A stretch of 45,663 nucleotides of DNA, taken from assembly GCA_035533095.1 (NCBI GenBank), contig DATLUM010000044.1:1-45663 (forward strand), in the 5' to 3' direction. The stretch is from Acidimicrobiales bacterium. Its GTDB lineage: Bacteria; Actinomycetota; Acidimicrobiia; Acidimicrobiales; Palsa-688. The number at the start of each line of letters is the position of its first letter. Positions within the stretch are counted from its first letter, which is position 1. Positions 21,655 to 32,071 of the stretch are shown piece by piece. The notes under the pieces are model-generated. The model ran no database searches, was not told the DNA's origin, and saw only the letters and a list, made by a program, of their open reading frames with translations. Position numbers and translations under genes: made by a program.

Positions 21655-24607
21655 GGAGGTTCCGGTGGTGTCGTCTGGCGAGGTGGATCTGGACCGGCTG
21701 GGCGAGCGGGTCTCGGCCGCCCGGGCCGCCGTCGAGTCCAGGGGCGAGACCTTCTACCAAGGGGCCAGCAGGGTGCACCTGGCGGCTTTCCCGCCGAAGG
21801 AGCGTTGGGACGACTGGGTGGAGCTGTCCTCGAGGGCCTGGCCGGTCCGGGAGGAGCACCACTACATGTTGGTGCCCACCACCTGCTTCAACTGCGAGTC
21901 GGCCTGCGGCCTGCTGGCATACGTGGACAAAGAGACCGGCCGCGTGCGCAAGTTCGAGGGCAACCCGGAGCATCCCGGGTCGCGGGGCCGCAATTGCGCC
22001 AAGGGGCCGGCGACCATCAATCAGATCACCGATCCCGATCGCATTTTCTATCCGCTCCGCCGGGTGGGGGCACGGGGGGAGGGCAGGTGGGAGCGCGTCA
22101 CGTGGGACGAAGCCCTGGACGCCCTGGCGGCGCGGACCCGCGCCGCGCTGGTCGAGGGCCGGCACAACGAGATCATGGTTCACATCGGCCGGCCTGGCGA
22201 GGACGGCTTCACCGAGCGGGTGCTGGCGAGCTGGGGGGTCGATGGTCACAACAGCCATACCAATGTGTGCTCGAGCGGCGGGCGGGCCGGCTTTCAGTTC
22301 TGGTCGGGTATGGACCGGCCCAGCCCGGACCACGAGAACGCCGAGGTCATCTACCTGATCAGCTCGCATCTGGAGGCCGGCCACTACTTCAACCCGCACG
22401 CCCAGCGGATCACCGAGGCCCGTGCCCGCGGCGCGAAGGTGATCGTGCTCGACACCCGCCTGTCCAACACGGCCACTCACGCCGACTACTGGCTGTCCCC
22501 GCAGCCGGGTAGCGAGGCGGCCATCAATCTGGCCATCGCCAACCACCTGATCCGCACCGGCCGCTACGACGCCACCTTCGTGCGCCGGTGGTGGAACTGG
22601 GAGGAGTACCTACGCGAGTGCCGCCCGGAACTTCCGGCCACCTTCGAGACGTTCCAGTCCATCCTCGCCGAGCTGTACGAGCCCTTCACGTTCGAGTTTG
22701 CGGCGCGCGAGTCCGGGATCGACGTGTCAGTGCTGGAGGAGGTGGCCGAGGTGGTGGCCGGCGCCGGCCACCGCTTCTCATGCCACTCGTGGCGATCCGC
22801 GGCGGCGGGCAACCTGGGCGGCTGGCAGGTGTCGCGCACCGTGTTCTTCCTGGCCGCCCTGCTCGGGGCGGTGGGCACCGAGGGCGGCACCTTCCCCAAC
22901 GCCTGGAACAAGTTCGTCCCCCGCCCCATCCACGTGCCTCCTCACCCGAAGATGTGGCAGGACCTGACCTGGCCGCTCGAGTACCCGCTCTCCCAGAACG
23001 AGATGTCGTTCCTCCTGCCGCATTTCCTGAAAGACGGCCGGGGGCGGCTCGACACCTACTTCATACGGGTCTACAACCCGGTGTGGACCAACCCCGACGG
23101 TCTGTCGTGGATGGAGGTCCTCACCGACGAGGACAAGGTCGGCTGCTTCGTAGCGCTCACCCCCACCTGGAACGAGTCGGCCTACTTCGCCGACTGGATC
23201 CTTCCCATGGGGCACGCCTCCGAACGGCACGACACCCATTCCTACGAGCAGTACAACGGCCAGTGGGTCGGATTCCGCCAGCCCGTGCTGCGCGCCGCCC
23301 GCCAGCGGGGCGGCGAGACCGTGACCGACACCCGCCAGGTGAACCCCGGAGAGGTATGGGAGGAGAACGAGTTCTGGATCGAGCTGTCGTGGCGCATCGA
23401 TCCCGACGGCAGCCTCGGCATCCGCCGCTACCACGAGTCGGTCGCCCGGCCCGGCACCAAGCTGACCGTCGATGAGTACTACGGCTGGATGTTCGAACAC
23501 TCCGTGCCCGGGCTACCCGAGCGGGCCGCAGCGGAAGGGCTGACCCCTCTTGAGTGGATGCGCCGCTACGGGGCATTCGAGATCACCGCCGCGGACGGTC
23601 CGGTACACGCAAGGGAGGTGCCGGCTGAGGAACTGGTCGACACCAGCATCTCCCCGACCGGCCGCGTGTACACCGCCACCCCCCAACCGCACAGCCCCAA
23701 CGTCGTCCCCATGGGTGCGCCGTCACCTGACGACGCGGGCCGCCGGCCCGTCGGGGTCATGGTCGACGGGGTGGCCCGTCGCGGCTTCCCGACCCCCTCG
23801 GGCCGGCTGGAGTTCTGGTCGTCCACACTGGCCGCCTGGGGATGGCCCGAGCACGCCCTCCCCGGATACATCAAGAGCCACGTGCACCCCGACCGTCTCG
23901 AGCCGGACCAGGTGGTGCTGCTCTCCACCTTCCGGCTACCCACGCAGATCCACACCCGCTCGGCCAACAGCAAATGGCTCGACGAGCTGTCACACACCAA
24001 CCCGGTGTGGATCCACCCGTCCGACGCGGCCCGCTTCGGCGTGGCCCGCACCGGCGATCTGGTGCGGGTCGAGACCGAGATCGGCTACTTCGTCGCCAAG
24101 GCGTGGATCACCGAGGGGATCCGTCCCGGCGTCGTCGCCTGTAGTCACCACATGGGCCGCTGGAAGCTGTCCGGCCAGCCGCTCAACTCCGGGGGTCTCA
24201 TGGCCACTGTGGCCATCGACCGCTCCGACAGCAGATGGCAGATGCGAACCGAGACCACCGCCGGGCCCTACCCGTCGACCGACGCCGACACCCGGCGAAT
24301 CTGGTGGTTCGACACCGGCGTGCACCAGAACCTGACATTCCCGGTCCACCCCGACCCGATCTCCGGCATGCACTGCTGGCACCAGGCGGTCAGAGTCCGG
24401 CCCGCCGAGCCGTCCGACCGCCACGGCGACATCTCCGTCGACACCGACGCCGCCCGACAGGTGTACAGGCGCTGGCTCGAGTTGGCCCGCCCCGCCGGCG
24501 CCGTGTCCCCCGACCACACCCGCCGGCCGGCGTGGTTGATGCGGCCGCTCAAACCTTCGGCCGACGCGTTCGCGATTCCGCAGACTCCCGTGCCGGTGGA
24601 GCAGTGA
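21653..24607 (+). CDS. Molybdopterin oxidoreductase catalytic subunit (SoeA-like)
   Basis: A 984-residue DMSO-reductase-family enzyme. The N-terminal 4Fe-4S site is C78/C81/C85 with C115 (TTCFNCESACG, GRNCAKG). Typical blocks follow: PATINQITDPDRIFYPLRRV, GRPGEDGFTERVL and GHNSHTNVCSSGG, where C206 is the likely Mo ligand. The C-terminal pterin-binding domain has FRLPTQIHTRSANSKWL. There is no Tat signal, so it is cytoplasmic, as in sulfite dehydrogenase SoeA; polysulfide and thiosulfate reductase catalytic subunits are normally exported. GTG 21665 or 21668, after GGAGG, could be the true start. The substrate assignment (sulfite) rests on topology and neighbours. Confidence 0.82.
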   Translation: MEVPVVSSGEVDLDRLGERVSAARAAVESRGETFYQGASRVHLAAFPPKERWDDWVELSSRAWPVREEHHYMLVPTTCFNCESACGLLAYVDKETGRVRKFEGNPEHPGSRGRNCAKGPATINQITDPDRIFYPLRRVGARGEGRWERVTWDEALDALAARTRAALVEGRHNEIMVHIGRPGEDGFTERVLASWGVDGHNSHTNVCSSGGRAGFQFWSGMDRPSPDHENAEVIYLISSHLEAGHYFNPHAQRITEARARGAKVIVLDTRLSNTATHADYWLSPQPGSEAAINLAIANHLIRTGRYDATFVRRWWNWEEYLRECRPELPATFETFQSILAELYEPFTFEFAARESGIDVSVLEEVAEVVAGAGHRFSCHSWRSAAAGNLGGWQVSRTVFFLAALLGAVGTEGGTFPNAWNKFVPRPIHVPPHPKMWQDLTWPLEYPLSQNEMSFLLPHFLKDGRGRLDTYFIRVYNPVWTNPDGLSWMEVLTDEDKVGCFVALTPTWNESAYFADWILPMGHASERHDTHSYEQYNGQWVGFRQPVLRAARQRGGETVTDTRQVNPGEVWEENEFWIELSWRIDPDGSLGIRRYHESVARPGTKLTVDEYYGWMFEHSVPGLPERAAAEGLTPLEWMRRYGAFEITAADGPVHAREVPAEELVDTSISPTGRVYTATPQPHSPNVVPMGAPSPDDAGRRPVGVMVDGVARRGFPTPSGRLEFWSSTLAAWGWPEHALPGYIKSHVHPDRLEPDQVVLLSTFRLPTQIHTRSANSKWLDELSHTNPVWIHPSDAARFGVARTGDLVRVETEIGYFVAKAWITEGIRPGVVACSHHMGRWKLSGQPLNSGGLMATVAIDRSDSRWQMRTETTAGPYPSTDADTRRIWWFDTGVHQNLTFPVHPDPISGMHCWHQAVRVRPAEPSDRHGDISVDTDAARQVYRRWLELARPAGAVSPDHTRRPAWLMRPLKPSADAFAIPQTPVPVEQ

Positions 24608-25596
24608 CGACCGGCAACTGGGAGCTGTGGCGGGCGCTGGCCGCTGTCGCCGACAATCCGGCGGACGCGCGGACAGCCGCCGGCGCGCTAGGGATACCGG
24701 TGCCCGACCCGGCCGAGCACACCGAAGTGTTCGTCCTCAACTGCCCGCCGTACGCGTCGATCCATCTCGGCGCGGAGGGAGGGATCGGCGGCGAGGGGGC
24801 CGACCGGGTCGCCGGCTTCTGGAGGGCCATCGGCCTCGACCCGCCGGCCGAACCGGATCACCTCTCGTCTCTCCTCGCCCTCTACGCGCATCTAGGAGAG
24901 GCCGGCGCCAGCGTCCGCCATGCCGTGACGGCAGAGGCACTAGCCCACGCCCGCGCCGTGCTGCTCTGGGAACACCTGTGGTCGTGGGTGCCCAACTGGC
25001 TCGACTCGGTCACTGATCTCGGCACCGAGACGGTCGGCGGCTGGGCCGAGCTGACGTGTGCTGCCCTCCAGCGTGAGGCACGCTCCCAGCCCCGAGGTCA
25101 CCTACTCCCCGCCGCCTTGAGGGACGCACCCCCAGCCGTCGAGCCCGGATGCCACACCGAGGACCTGCTCGACGCACTGATCAGTCCGCTCCGAAGCGGC
25201 TTCGTCCTGACCCGCACCAGTCTCGCCCGGATCGCCCAACAAGCCGGAGCCGGGTACCGCCTGGGCGAGAGGCGCTTCGCACTGCGGGCCATGCTCGAGC
25301 AGGACCGCCGAGCCATCCTCACCGGGCTAGGCACCGAAGCCGGCCGCTGGTCAGCCCGGCAGGCCCGGCGTCCCACCGACGATCCAGCCACCAAGTGGTG
25401 GGCGCGCCGGTCGGCCCACACCGCCGCCATACTTGCCGGCGACTCCGATGACGGAACCACACCCGCGTTGGCCCAGGACTACAGGAACGAGTCCATCCCG
25501 ACCACCGGCCCGTTCAGCGCCGTGCTGGCCGTCGACCCACGGAATGGCGCTGCGCCGCGGTTGAAGACTCCACCGTCGGCAGCCACAAGCCAGTAG
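24604..25596 (+). CDS. TorD/DmsD-like molybdoenzyme chaperone, long form
   Basis: A 330-residue protein whose first 230 residues are all-helical and TorD-like: NWELWRALAAVADNPADART, LNCPPYASIHLGAEGGIGGE and EHLWSWVPNWLDSV. Chaperones of this family insert the molybdenum cofactor and quality-check the dedicated enzyme. GTG 24604 overlaps the upstream stop (GTGA). The last 39 codons are antisense to the repeat protein gene and look non-native, so the 3' end may have been extended by rearrangement. It is the last gene of the operon. Confidence 0.8.
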   Translation: MTTGNWELWRALAAVADNPADARTAAGALGIPVPDPAEHTEVFVLNCPPYASIHLGAEGGIGGEGADRVAGFWRAIGLDPPAEPDHLSSLLALYAHLGEAGASVRHAVTAEALAHARAVLLWEHLWSWVPNWLDSVTDLGTETVGGWAELTCAALQREARSQPRGHLLPAALRDAPPAVEPGCHTEDLLDALISPLRSGFVLTRTSLARIAQQAGAGYRLGERRFALRAMLEQDRRAILTGLGTEAGRWSARQARRPTDDPATKWWARRSAHTAAILAGDSDDGTTPALAQDYRNESIPTTGPFSAVLAVDPRNGAAPRLKTPPSAATSQ

Positions 25597-26678
25597 CCGT
25601 CTCCGCTCGGGGTCGGGATCATACCGACCACCGGCGCGTTGAGATGCATCCCGGCCAGCGACCCGTAGAACGCGGCGCCCCCGAAGGCGAACACACCACC
25701 ACCGGCCGCCACGAGCGAGTAGCCGTCACCGGTCGGGGTAGAGGCCATGCCCACGACCGGGGCGTTCAGATTCCTTCCGGCAAGCGACCCGTAGAACGCA
25801 GCGCCCCCGAAAGTGAACACCCCACCATCCGCCGCGACCAGCCAGTAGCCACCAGACACCGGATCCTCGACCATGCCCACCACCGGTGCGTTCAGATGCC
25901 TACCCGCCAGAGACCCGTAGAACGCAACGCCCCCGAAAGCGAACACCCCACCATCCGCCGCGACCAGCCAGTAGCCACCGGACACCGGATCCTCGACCAT
26001 GCCCACCACCGGTGCGTTCAGATGCCTACCCGCCAGAGACCCGTAGAACGCAGCGCTCCCGAAAGTGAACACCCCACCATCGGCTCCCGCCAGCAGGTAG
26101 CTCACGGGGTTGGCGGGTGTCTGCACTTTCAAGCTGTCGAGCGAGTACCAACCCTCGGACGGGTATTTCGTCCAACCGGTCTCGCAATCATCGCCTGTCG
26201 TGGACTCTTCGGCTGCCAATGGGCGATATCGGACGCGGAAGAGCATCGCCCCGCTCGCGAGTTGCCGGACATCGGTACGCACGAGAAGCGCTTCACCATC
26301 AAGCTTGGCCTCGCCGACCGCATGCGCGGTGATTGCTCCTTCTGGGTAGGTCATCCCACAGTTGCCGTTCGAGGGCTGACCCGGTATGTGCTGCCACACC
26401 CGGCACCAATCTGTCACTACCAACCTCTGCGCACCGACATTGAAGATGAGTGTGCCGGACCCCCGTCCTGAAGCGTCTGTCGTGATAGCGAGGAAGTACC
26501 CCGGCACGGAAGGTCCGTTGGCCTGAGCCACGACTTCGAGATTGGGGTCGCTGCGGCCGTTGCACATCTCTGGCAGCTCTGCAGCGTTCGCGGATCTCAA
26601 TACAGTTGGTGCCACCGGAATCAGCCCTAATGCGATGGCCATCATCGTGGCGATGACTGCGATGACCTTGATCCTCAT
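25479..26678 (-). CDS. Secreted repeat protein of GGVFAFGG type
   Basis: A 399-residue exported protein. The N-terminus is a signal peptide (MRIKVIAVIATMMAIALGLI... with an ANAAELP-like cleavage site). Residues about 37-190 form a cysteine-containing domain of unknown family. The rest is a run of 42-residue repeats built around YWLVAADGGVFAFGGAAFYG followed by GSLAGRHLNAPVVGM. Such repeats occur in secreted proteins of Acidimicrobiia and probably fold into beta-propeller blades. ATG 26678 follows GGAGG. Its end overlaps the convergent TorD-like gene by 118 bp. Function unknown, probably surface or extracellular. Confidence 0.8.
   Translation of the reverse strand: MRIKVIAVIATMMAIALGLIPVAPTVLRSANAAELPEMCNGRSDPNLEVVAQANGPSVPGYFLAITTDASGRGSGTLIFNVGAQRLVVTDWCRVWQHIPGQPSNGNCGMTYPEGAITAHAVGEAKLDGEALLVRTDVRQLASGAMLFRVRYRPLAAEESTTGDDCETGWTKYPSEGWYSLDSLKVQTPANPVSYLLAGADGGVFTFGSAAFYGSLAGRHLNAPVVGMVEDPVSGGYWLVAADGGVFAFGGVAFYGSLAGRHLNAPVVGMVEDPVSGGYWLVAADGGVFTFGGAAFYGSLAGRNLNAPVVGMASTPTGDGYSLVAAGGGVFAFGGAAFYGSLAGMHLNAPVVGMIPTPSGDGYWLVAADGGVFNRGAAPFRGSTASTALNGPVVGMDSFL
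25600..26098 (-). repeat. 126-bp tandem coding repeats
   Basis: Successive 126-bp units inside the secreted protein gene, for example the same boundary at 25872 and 25998. The two units ending there are nearly identical at DNA level, while the outer ones have diverged. This points to recent duplication of internal blades. Confidence 0.8.
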
Positions 26679-26857
26679 AACTCCTCCAGGCTCGAATGCC
26701 AGCCGTCTTGAGTCCGATCGAACTCTCCGGCGAGCTCTCTGGCATAGAGGCGTTGGTCCTCCACCGGTCCAGGACTGCTTCGTATGTGACTTTCGGCCCT
26801 GCCTCTCGCGACAGCGGCTCCGACCGCTCGGACCCCTCCGCGGACGAAAAGGGCTGC

Positions 26858-28627
26858 CTAGCCGGCAGCGGCGGTTGACGCAGTGGTCCCGGGCAAGCCG
26901 GGGCTCCACTTCATCGTCCCCAGGTCCAGCCCGCAGACCCCGTCCCCGATCCCGTTTGCGGCCACCCAGCTGGCGACGTACATGGGGTAGGCCGGATCGC
27001 CGGGATTTTCGAGGTTCCAGCCGGCAGGGTTGTACGCGGTGTACCCGTTCAGCGTCGGGATTCCCAACTCCTGCGAGATGAGCATGGCGTCGATCTGGTA
27101 CTCGAAGAAGGGCCCGTTCGCCCGGCTGGCGTCGGTGACATAGAAGCTGCGGCAACGCGGGCCAGGAGACCTCACCCAGCGGAGGAGGGCGACCTGCTGG
27201 GGCCGGTTCACTTGTGAGACCGGCGTGGTGTTGACCTGCTCGATCACGGCGAACGCCAGCACGGCGGTGACGGCAACGCGAAGGAGGGCCGTGTGCCGAG
27301 CGCCACGCAGCTTCGCTGTACGCACTTTCGCTGCTACCTCTGTTGCCGACGCCACGATGACCAGTGCAGCCACCAGACTGGTCACGAGCTCGAGCCGGTC
27401 GATGGCGCGGATCGGGGTCGCGCCGGGCAGGTGCCAGATGAACGCCCACGGCGTCGCGAAACGGGTCCGCAGGGGCAGGACGCACAGCACGACCGCGGTC
27501 ACCGCGAGCACAACCGCCGTTACGGCGCGCGCCTCTCCTGCCGCGCTCCGGGTTACGAGTAGCCGGAGGCCTGCAAGCCCGCCGGCCACGACCAGCAGCA
27601 TCACAAAGGGGGTCACCGCGTAGCTCACCTCGCTCGCGACGACCATGGACGGGTCGAAGTGCTGGAGCAACCGGCTCCAGACGAGGTTCCCGCCACCCAC
27701 GTTGACGACGTCGCGCATCCGGCCGCCGTAGCCGATGATCTGGGCGTATGTCAGGTGATGGCCGCGCGTCGGCCAGTAGACGATCAGGAACGGGACGATG
27801 CCGAGCGCGAATCCGACCCCTGCGCCGACCAGGGCTCTTAGCGACTCGCCGGCGGCCCGCACGGTCCGGCGGCCCCGGCCGCAGACCACGAGCACGACGA
27901 GCGCGACCGCGCCGGCAAGGGCCGCGAACCACGATATGTAGTAGGTGCTGAGGAACAGCAGCGCGGCGAGGAGCCCACACGATCCTCCGAGCAGCAAGGA
28001 CCGAGTCGGGCGGGCCGACCTCGACCTAAAGGCGAGGGCCCCCAGCAGAAGCACGAGCGGCACGAAGTAGATACCGCTGAACTGGAACGACCCGGCGTGC
28101 AGGAACAGGTCGTTCGCGAAGGTGAACACGAGAGCACCCGCGAGGGCGATGAGCCGGGGGGCACCGAGCGCGACGCGGACGAGACATACGAAGGAGACGA
28201 AGCCCACGAGGCTCAGGGCCACGATGGTGAGCTGCATCGCGAGGAACGGATCGCAGCCGAGCTCACGGAACGGCGCGTAGAAGACCTCGTAGAGCAAGAA
28301 CGTGTCGCTCCAGCCGAGGAGACCCTTGACCGGGTGGAAGAAATGCGGGGACAGCCAGGACGACCGCCCGTGCATGACACCGAACCAGTGCTCGCAGATG
28401 TATATGGCCAGGCGCGCATCGCCGTCGTTGCCCATCATCTTGTCGAAGCCGCTGCCGAGCTGCTGGCGGAAGAACATCGCCGCACCGGCCACCCAGACGG
28501 AGAGGGTGAGGGCGGCGTCGAGGGCGAATGGCAGCCCCGCCCCGCGGCGCCCTGGAGCGATGGGCGGGTCTTCCACCGGTAGGGCGGGAGCGGAGGTGGC
28601 CATGATGGCCACCTCGGTCTGGCTCAT
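26858..28627 (-). CDS. Polytopic membrane protein, glycosyltransferase-like
   Basis: A 589-residue membrane protein with about ten or more hydrophobic helices, for example [22 protein letters not shown] and [16 protein letters not shown]. An extracytoplasmic C-terminal domain of about 120 residues follows. [18 protein letters not shown] segment in the first loop is reminiscent of the acidic loop of GT-C membrane glycosyltransferases, but no family motif is certain. ATG 28627 overlaps the stop of the upstream GT2 gene (ATGA). The pair may build or transfer a polyprenyl-linked sugar; this is inference from context. Confidence 0.65.
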   Translation of the reverse strand: MSQTEVAIMATSAPALPVEDPPIAPGRRGAGLPFALDAALTLSVWVAGAAMFFRQQLGSGFDKMMGNDGDARLAIYICEHWFGVMHGRSSWLSPHFFHPVKGLLGWSDTFLLYEVFYAPFRELGCDPFLAMQLTIVALSLVGFVSFVCLVRVALGAPRLIALAGALVFTFANDLFLHAGSFQFSGIYFVPLVLLLGALAFRSRSARPTRSLLLGGSCGLLAALLFLSTYYISWFAALAGAVALVVLVVCGRGRRTVRAAGESLRALVGAGVGFALGIVPFLIVYWPTRGHHLTYAQIIGYGGRMRDVVNVGGGNLVWSRLLQHFDPSMVVASEVSYAVTPFVMLLVVAGGLAGLRLLVTRSAAGEARAVTAVVLAVTAVVLCVLPLRTRFATPWAFIWHLPGATPIRAIDRLELVTSLVAALVIVASATEVAAKVRTAKLRGARHTALLRVAVTAVLAFAVIEQVNTTPVSQVNRPQQVALLRWVRSPGPRCRSFYVTDASRANGPFFEYQIDAMLISQELGIPTLNGYTAYNPAGWNLENPGDPAYPMYVASWVAANGIGDGVCGLDLGTMKWSPGLPGTTASTAAAG

Positions 28628-29373
28628 CGGCCCCGTGGCACCCGGGTCAGGCGACCCCACAGGGCGGAGTAGCGGAGGATGCACCGTGCGGCGTGGATCC
28701 CGTCCCGCCACCCGATCTTCTTGCCCTCCGCATACGTCCTGCCCGCGTAGCTGATGCCCACCTCATAGATCCGCCATCCGCCCTTGGCCACCTTGGCGGT
28801 GATCTCCGGTTCGATCCCGAAGCGGTTCTCGCGAAGGTCGAGACCTTGGACGACCTCGCGCCGGAACGCCTTGTAACAGGTCTCCATGTCCGTGAGGTTG
28901 AGGTTCGTGAACGCGTTCGACGCCGTCGTGAGGATCCGGTTGCCCATCGAGTGCCAGAAATAGAGCACCCGGTGCGGGCGGTCGGTGATGAACCGGGACC
29001 CGAACACGACGTCCGCCTTGCCGTCGATCAGGGGTTCGAGCATCCGCCCGTATTCGGTGGGGTCGTATTCGAGGTCCGCGTCCTGGATGATGACGAAGTC
29101 GGAGTTGGCCTCCTGGAACCCGCGTCTCAGAGCGGCGCCCTTGCCCATGTTGCGGGGCTGCACGAAGACCCTCACCCGCGGATCGGCTACCGAGCCGACA
29201 GCTGCCAGGGTCCCGTCGGACGAGCCGTCGTCGACGACTATGACCTCCCCGACCCAGGGAGATTCGAGGACGCGGACCAGGAGCTCCTTGACCGTCGCTT
29301 CCTCGTTGTAGCAGGGCACAACGACGGATAGGCACCGTGTGGCTTCCCCGCCCACTGCCCCCTCCATTTCCAT
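28624..29373 (-). CDS. Family 2 glycosyltransferase, DPM1-like
   Basis: A 249-residue GT-A enzyme. Motifs are [41 protein letters not shown] and [11 protein letters not shown] (the DxD metal/sugar-nucleotide site), followed by VVFGSR. This is the pattern of dolichol/polyprenyl-phosphate mannosyl- or glucosyltransferases. It has no C-terminal membrane helices, so it acts at the inner membrane face. ATG 29373 is preferred; ATG 29367 is two codons later. It is coupled to the downstream polytopic membrane protein. Confidence 0.88.
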   Translation of the reverse strand: MEMEGAVGGEATRCLSVVVPCYNEEATVKELLVRVLESPWVGEVIVVDDGSSDGTLAAVGSVADPRVRVFVQPRNMGKGAALRRGFQEANSDFVIIQDADLEYDPTEYGRMLEPLIDGKADVVFGSRFITDRPHRVLYFWHSMGNRILTTASNAFTNLNLTDMETCYKAFRREVVQGLDLRENRFGIEPEITAKVAKGGWRIYEVGISYAGRTYAEGKKIGWRDGIHAARCILRYSALWGRLTRVPRGR

Positions 29374-29426
29374 GACGAGCCGGGATTTTAGAGCCCCGGG
29401 ATCCCCGGCGCCGGGCATCTCAATGT

Positions 29427-31592
29427 TCAGGCCGGGGAGTGCTCGTGGAGCCGCAGGCCCGGGGTTTTTTCGCCGGTACCCGTCGGCGACGACCACCCCC
29501 GGAGCAGGTTCTCCGCCGCTTGGCGCGGGACGGGCGGAGAGAAGAGGAACCCCTGACCGTGCTCGCACCCGAGGGACCTGAGCCTTTGCATCTGGTCTTC
29601 CCGCTCGATCCCTTCGGCTATGACCTCCAGGCCCAGGCTGTGCGCAAGGGCAATCGTCGTCCGGACGATGACCTCACCTTCTTCGGCTGTCAGGGCCGCT
29701 ACGAAGCTCTGGTCGATCTTCAAGGCGTTCACCGGGAACTGGTGGAGCGAGGCCAGGGACGAATAGCCGGTGCCGAAATCGTCCAGCTCCAGCCCGACCC
29801 CGGTCGAGCAGACCTCGGACACGATCCGTGCAATCCTCTCCGGTTCGCGCATGAGTGTGCCCTCGGTGATCTCGAGGCGCACCACGCTGCCCGGCAAGCC
29901 GGTCGCCGCGATCACGTCGATGACGTCTTCGGGGAACCGGGGGTCGTCGAGCTGGCGGCCCGAGACGTTCACGCTCATACGGACGTCGGGGCCGACGAGA
30001 CGATCGGTGCGCCACGCGGCGAGCGTGCCCAAGGCGGTGCGCAGGACATGCAACCCGAGGGGCGTGATGAGTCCCGTCTCCTCGGCGATCGGAATGAACT
30101 CCGACGGCGACAACGCCGGCCAACCCTCGGGCCATCGGGCGAGCGCCTCGAAACCGTGGATCCGGCCAGAAGCCAGGTCCAGCACCGGCTGGTAGTAGAC
30201 CTCGATCAGGCCCCGTTCGATGACCTCGCGGAGGTCGTTCTGCCTCAACAGCCGATCGGAGATACGGCGGTGCATGCTGTCGTGGTAGACCATGCAGCCG
30301 CCGCGGTCGCGGTGCTTGGCCTCGTACATCGCGATGTCGGCGTTGCGGATCAGGTCCGATGCAGAGATGTCCGGCTCCGGGACTCCGATCCCGATGCTTG
30401 CGGTCACGAAGAGCCGGTGGCCGTCGATGTTGAACGGGCCCCGCAGGATCTCGTTGATCCGGGCGGCCACCTCCAGAGCTCTGGCTTCCAGGTTCGCCGA
30501 AGGGCGCCCGTCGAGGAGGATCGTGAACTCGTCTCCTGCCATGCGGGCGACCGTGTCCTCTGGTTCGATCTCGCTCACTATCCGGGCCGCTAGCGCTATC
30601 AGCAGCCAGTCTCCCACGGTGTGGCTGAAGGTGTCGTTGACGAGCTTGAAGCGGTCGATGTCCAAGAAGAGGACCGCGCAACCCCTGGAAGGCTCCCGGC
30701 GGAAGCTCATCATCGAACGCTCGACGCGGTCGATGAACAGTGCGCGGTTGGGAAGCCCCGTCAAAGTGTCGTGGAGGGCGTCGTGTTGGAGTTGCCGCTC
30801 CGTCCGGCGCGAGATCGTTATGTCGGAGAGGCTCCCTGCCATCCGTGTCGGCTCGCCGGCACTGTCGCGAACCGCCATCCCTCTCGTGAGCACCCACCTC
30901 CAGGTGCCGTCTGCGTGGCGGATGCGATGCTTGGACTGCAGAAGAGACGTCCGCCCGCTGAGGTGGGCTTCTATGGCGAGACGGAGGCCGGGCAGGTCGT
31001 CCTCGTGCACAAGGTCGAACCACGTATCGGGGACCCCGGCCTCGACGAGCCTCGCGTCCTCGTCGAGCCCGAGCAATGCCTGCCACCTCGGGGAGTAGTA
31101 GACGAGGTCGGTCCCGAGGTCCCAGTCCCAGATTCCGTCGTTGACGGCGCAGGCGGCGAGCGCATACCTCTCCTCGCTCACCGCCAGGTCCCGAAGCGCC
31201 CGGTGATGGTTGATGGCGTAGCGGAGCGCGCGCTCGAGTGAATAGGGGTTCAGCTCCTGCTTGAGCATGAAGTCGGTCACGCCGAGCGCCGACGCTTCGA
31301 GGTCGATCTCGTAGTCGGCTTGGCCCGTCAGCACTATGACCGGGGCCTTCGGTCGGGACGCAAAGCCCTGTCTGACCAGGTCGAGGCCGTTGCGCGACCC
31401 GAGCCGGTAGTCGATGAGGTAGACGTCGTGGCGGGCATCGGCGATCGCCTCGAGCGCACCTTCGTAGTCCGAGCACCATTCGACCTTGAACCTGGCACGC
31501 TCCTGACGTTCGAGCAGGTCGCGGGTGATCAGGAAGTCGTCTTCGTCGTCTTCGACCAGGAGGACCTGGACAGCCTCGGGGCGGTTTTGCAT
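29427..31592 (-). CDS. REC-PAS-GGDEF-EAL signalling protein
   Basis: A 721-residue protein. Residues 8-125 are a receiver domain (LLVEDDEDD with D-acceptor in [10 protein letters not shown]). A PAS/PAC segment follows at about 140-270. The GGDEF domain (about 280-450) has MAGDEF in place of GGDEF, so cyclase activity is doubtful. The EAL domain (about 460-710) is intact: [33 protein letters not shown] and KIDQSF. Net activity is probably cyclic-di-GMP hydrolysis gated by phosphorylation. ATG 31592 shares one base with the stop of the response regulator gene. Confidence 0.93.
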   Translation of the reverse strand: MQNRPEAVQVLLVEDDEDDFLITRDLLERQERARFKVEWCSDYEGALEAIADARHDVYLIDYRLGSRNGLDLVRQGFASRPKAPVIVLTGQADYEIDLEASALGVTDFMLKQELNPYSLERALRYAINHHRALRDLAVSEERYALAACAVNDGIWDWDLGTDLVYYSPRWQALLGLDEDARLVEAGVPDTWFDLVHEDDLPGLRLAIEAHLSGRTSLLQSKHRIRHADGTWRWVLTRGMAVRDSAGEPTRMAGSLSDITISRRTERQLQHDALHDTLTGLPNRALFIDRVERSMMSFRREPSRGCAVLFLDIDRFKLVNDTFSHTVGDWLLIALAARIVSEIEPEDTVARMAGDEFTILLDGRPSANLEARALEVAARINEILRGPFNIDGHRLFVTASIGIGVPEPDISASDLIRNADIAMYEAKHRDRGGCMVYHDSMHRRISDRLLRQNDLREVIERGLIEVYYQPVLDLASGRIHGFEALARWPEGWPALSPSEFIPIAEETGLITPLGLHVLRTALGTLAAWRTDRLVGPDVRMSVNVSGRQLDDPRFPEDVIDVIAATGLPGSVVRLEITEGTLMREPERIARIVSEVCSTGVGLELDDFGTGYSSLASLHQFPVNALKIDQSFVAALTAEEGEVIVRTTIALAHSLGLEVIAEGIEREDQMQRLRSLGCEHGQGFLFSPPVPRQAAENLLRGWSSPTGTGEKTPGLRLHEHSPA

Positions 31593-32071
31593 CACCGCTC
31601 TCCGTGCGAGAGGTGTCTGGGTTCGGGAAGCTCGACGAGCTCGAACCAGTACCGCTGCCAAGTCTTCATGACCTCGACCAGCCCGGCGAAGGTCACCGGC
31701 TTCGTGATGAACGAGCTCACGCCCAGGTCGTAGGTCTTGAAGACGTCCTCCTCGTCCTTGGAGGTCGTCAGAACCACCACGGGTATCGACCGCAGCGACT
31801 CGTCGGCCTTGATCTCCGCCAGGGCTTCGCGGCCGTCCTTTTTCGGCATGTTCAAGTCGAGGAGGATGATGCCGGGCCTGGGCGCGCTAGATGGGTCGCC
31901 CGCGTACCTTCCTTCGTGGCGCAGGTAGTCCATGAGGTCCTGACCGTCGACTGCGAAGCGCATCTCGTTCGCGAGGTGCGAGCTCTGCAGAGCGTCGCGC
32001 GTCAACTCGCGGTCTTCGTCGTCGTCGTCGGCCATGAGGATGACGACCGGGCGCCTTCCGCTACCGGGCAT
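31592..32071 (-). CDS. Response regulator, Rcp1-like single receiver domain
   Basis: A 159-residue stand-alone receiver. ADDDDEDRELTRDAL gives the acidic pocket, IILLDLNMPKKDG the phospho-acceptor aspartate, VVLTTSKDEEDV the switch threonine and FITKPVTF the lysine. This is the Rcp1/phytochrome-partner subtype, which has no output domain. Its start overlaps the upstream kinase gene by 11 bases and its stop overlaps the downstream REC-GGDEF-EAL gene. It probably relays phosphate from the kinase, possibly to the next REC protein. Confidence 0.93.
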   Translation of the reverse strand: MPGSGRRPVVILMADDDDEDRELTRDALQSSHLANEMRFAVDGQDLMDYLRHEGRYAGDPSSAPRPGIILLDLNMPKKDGREALAEIKADESLRSIPVVVLTTSKDEEDVFKTYDLGVSSFITKPVTFAGLVEVMKTWQRYWFELVELPEPRHLSHGER

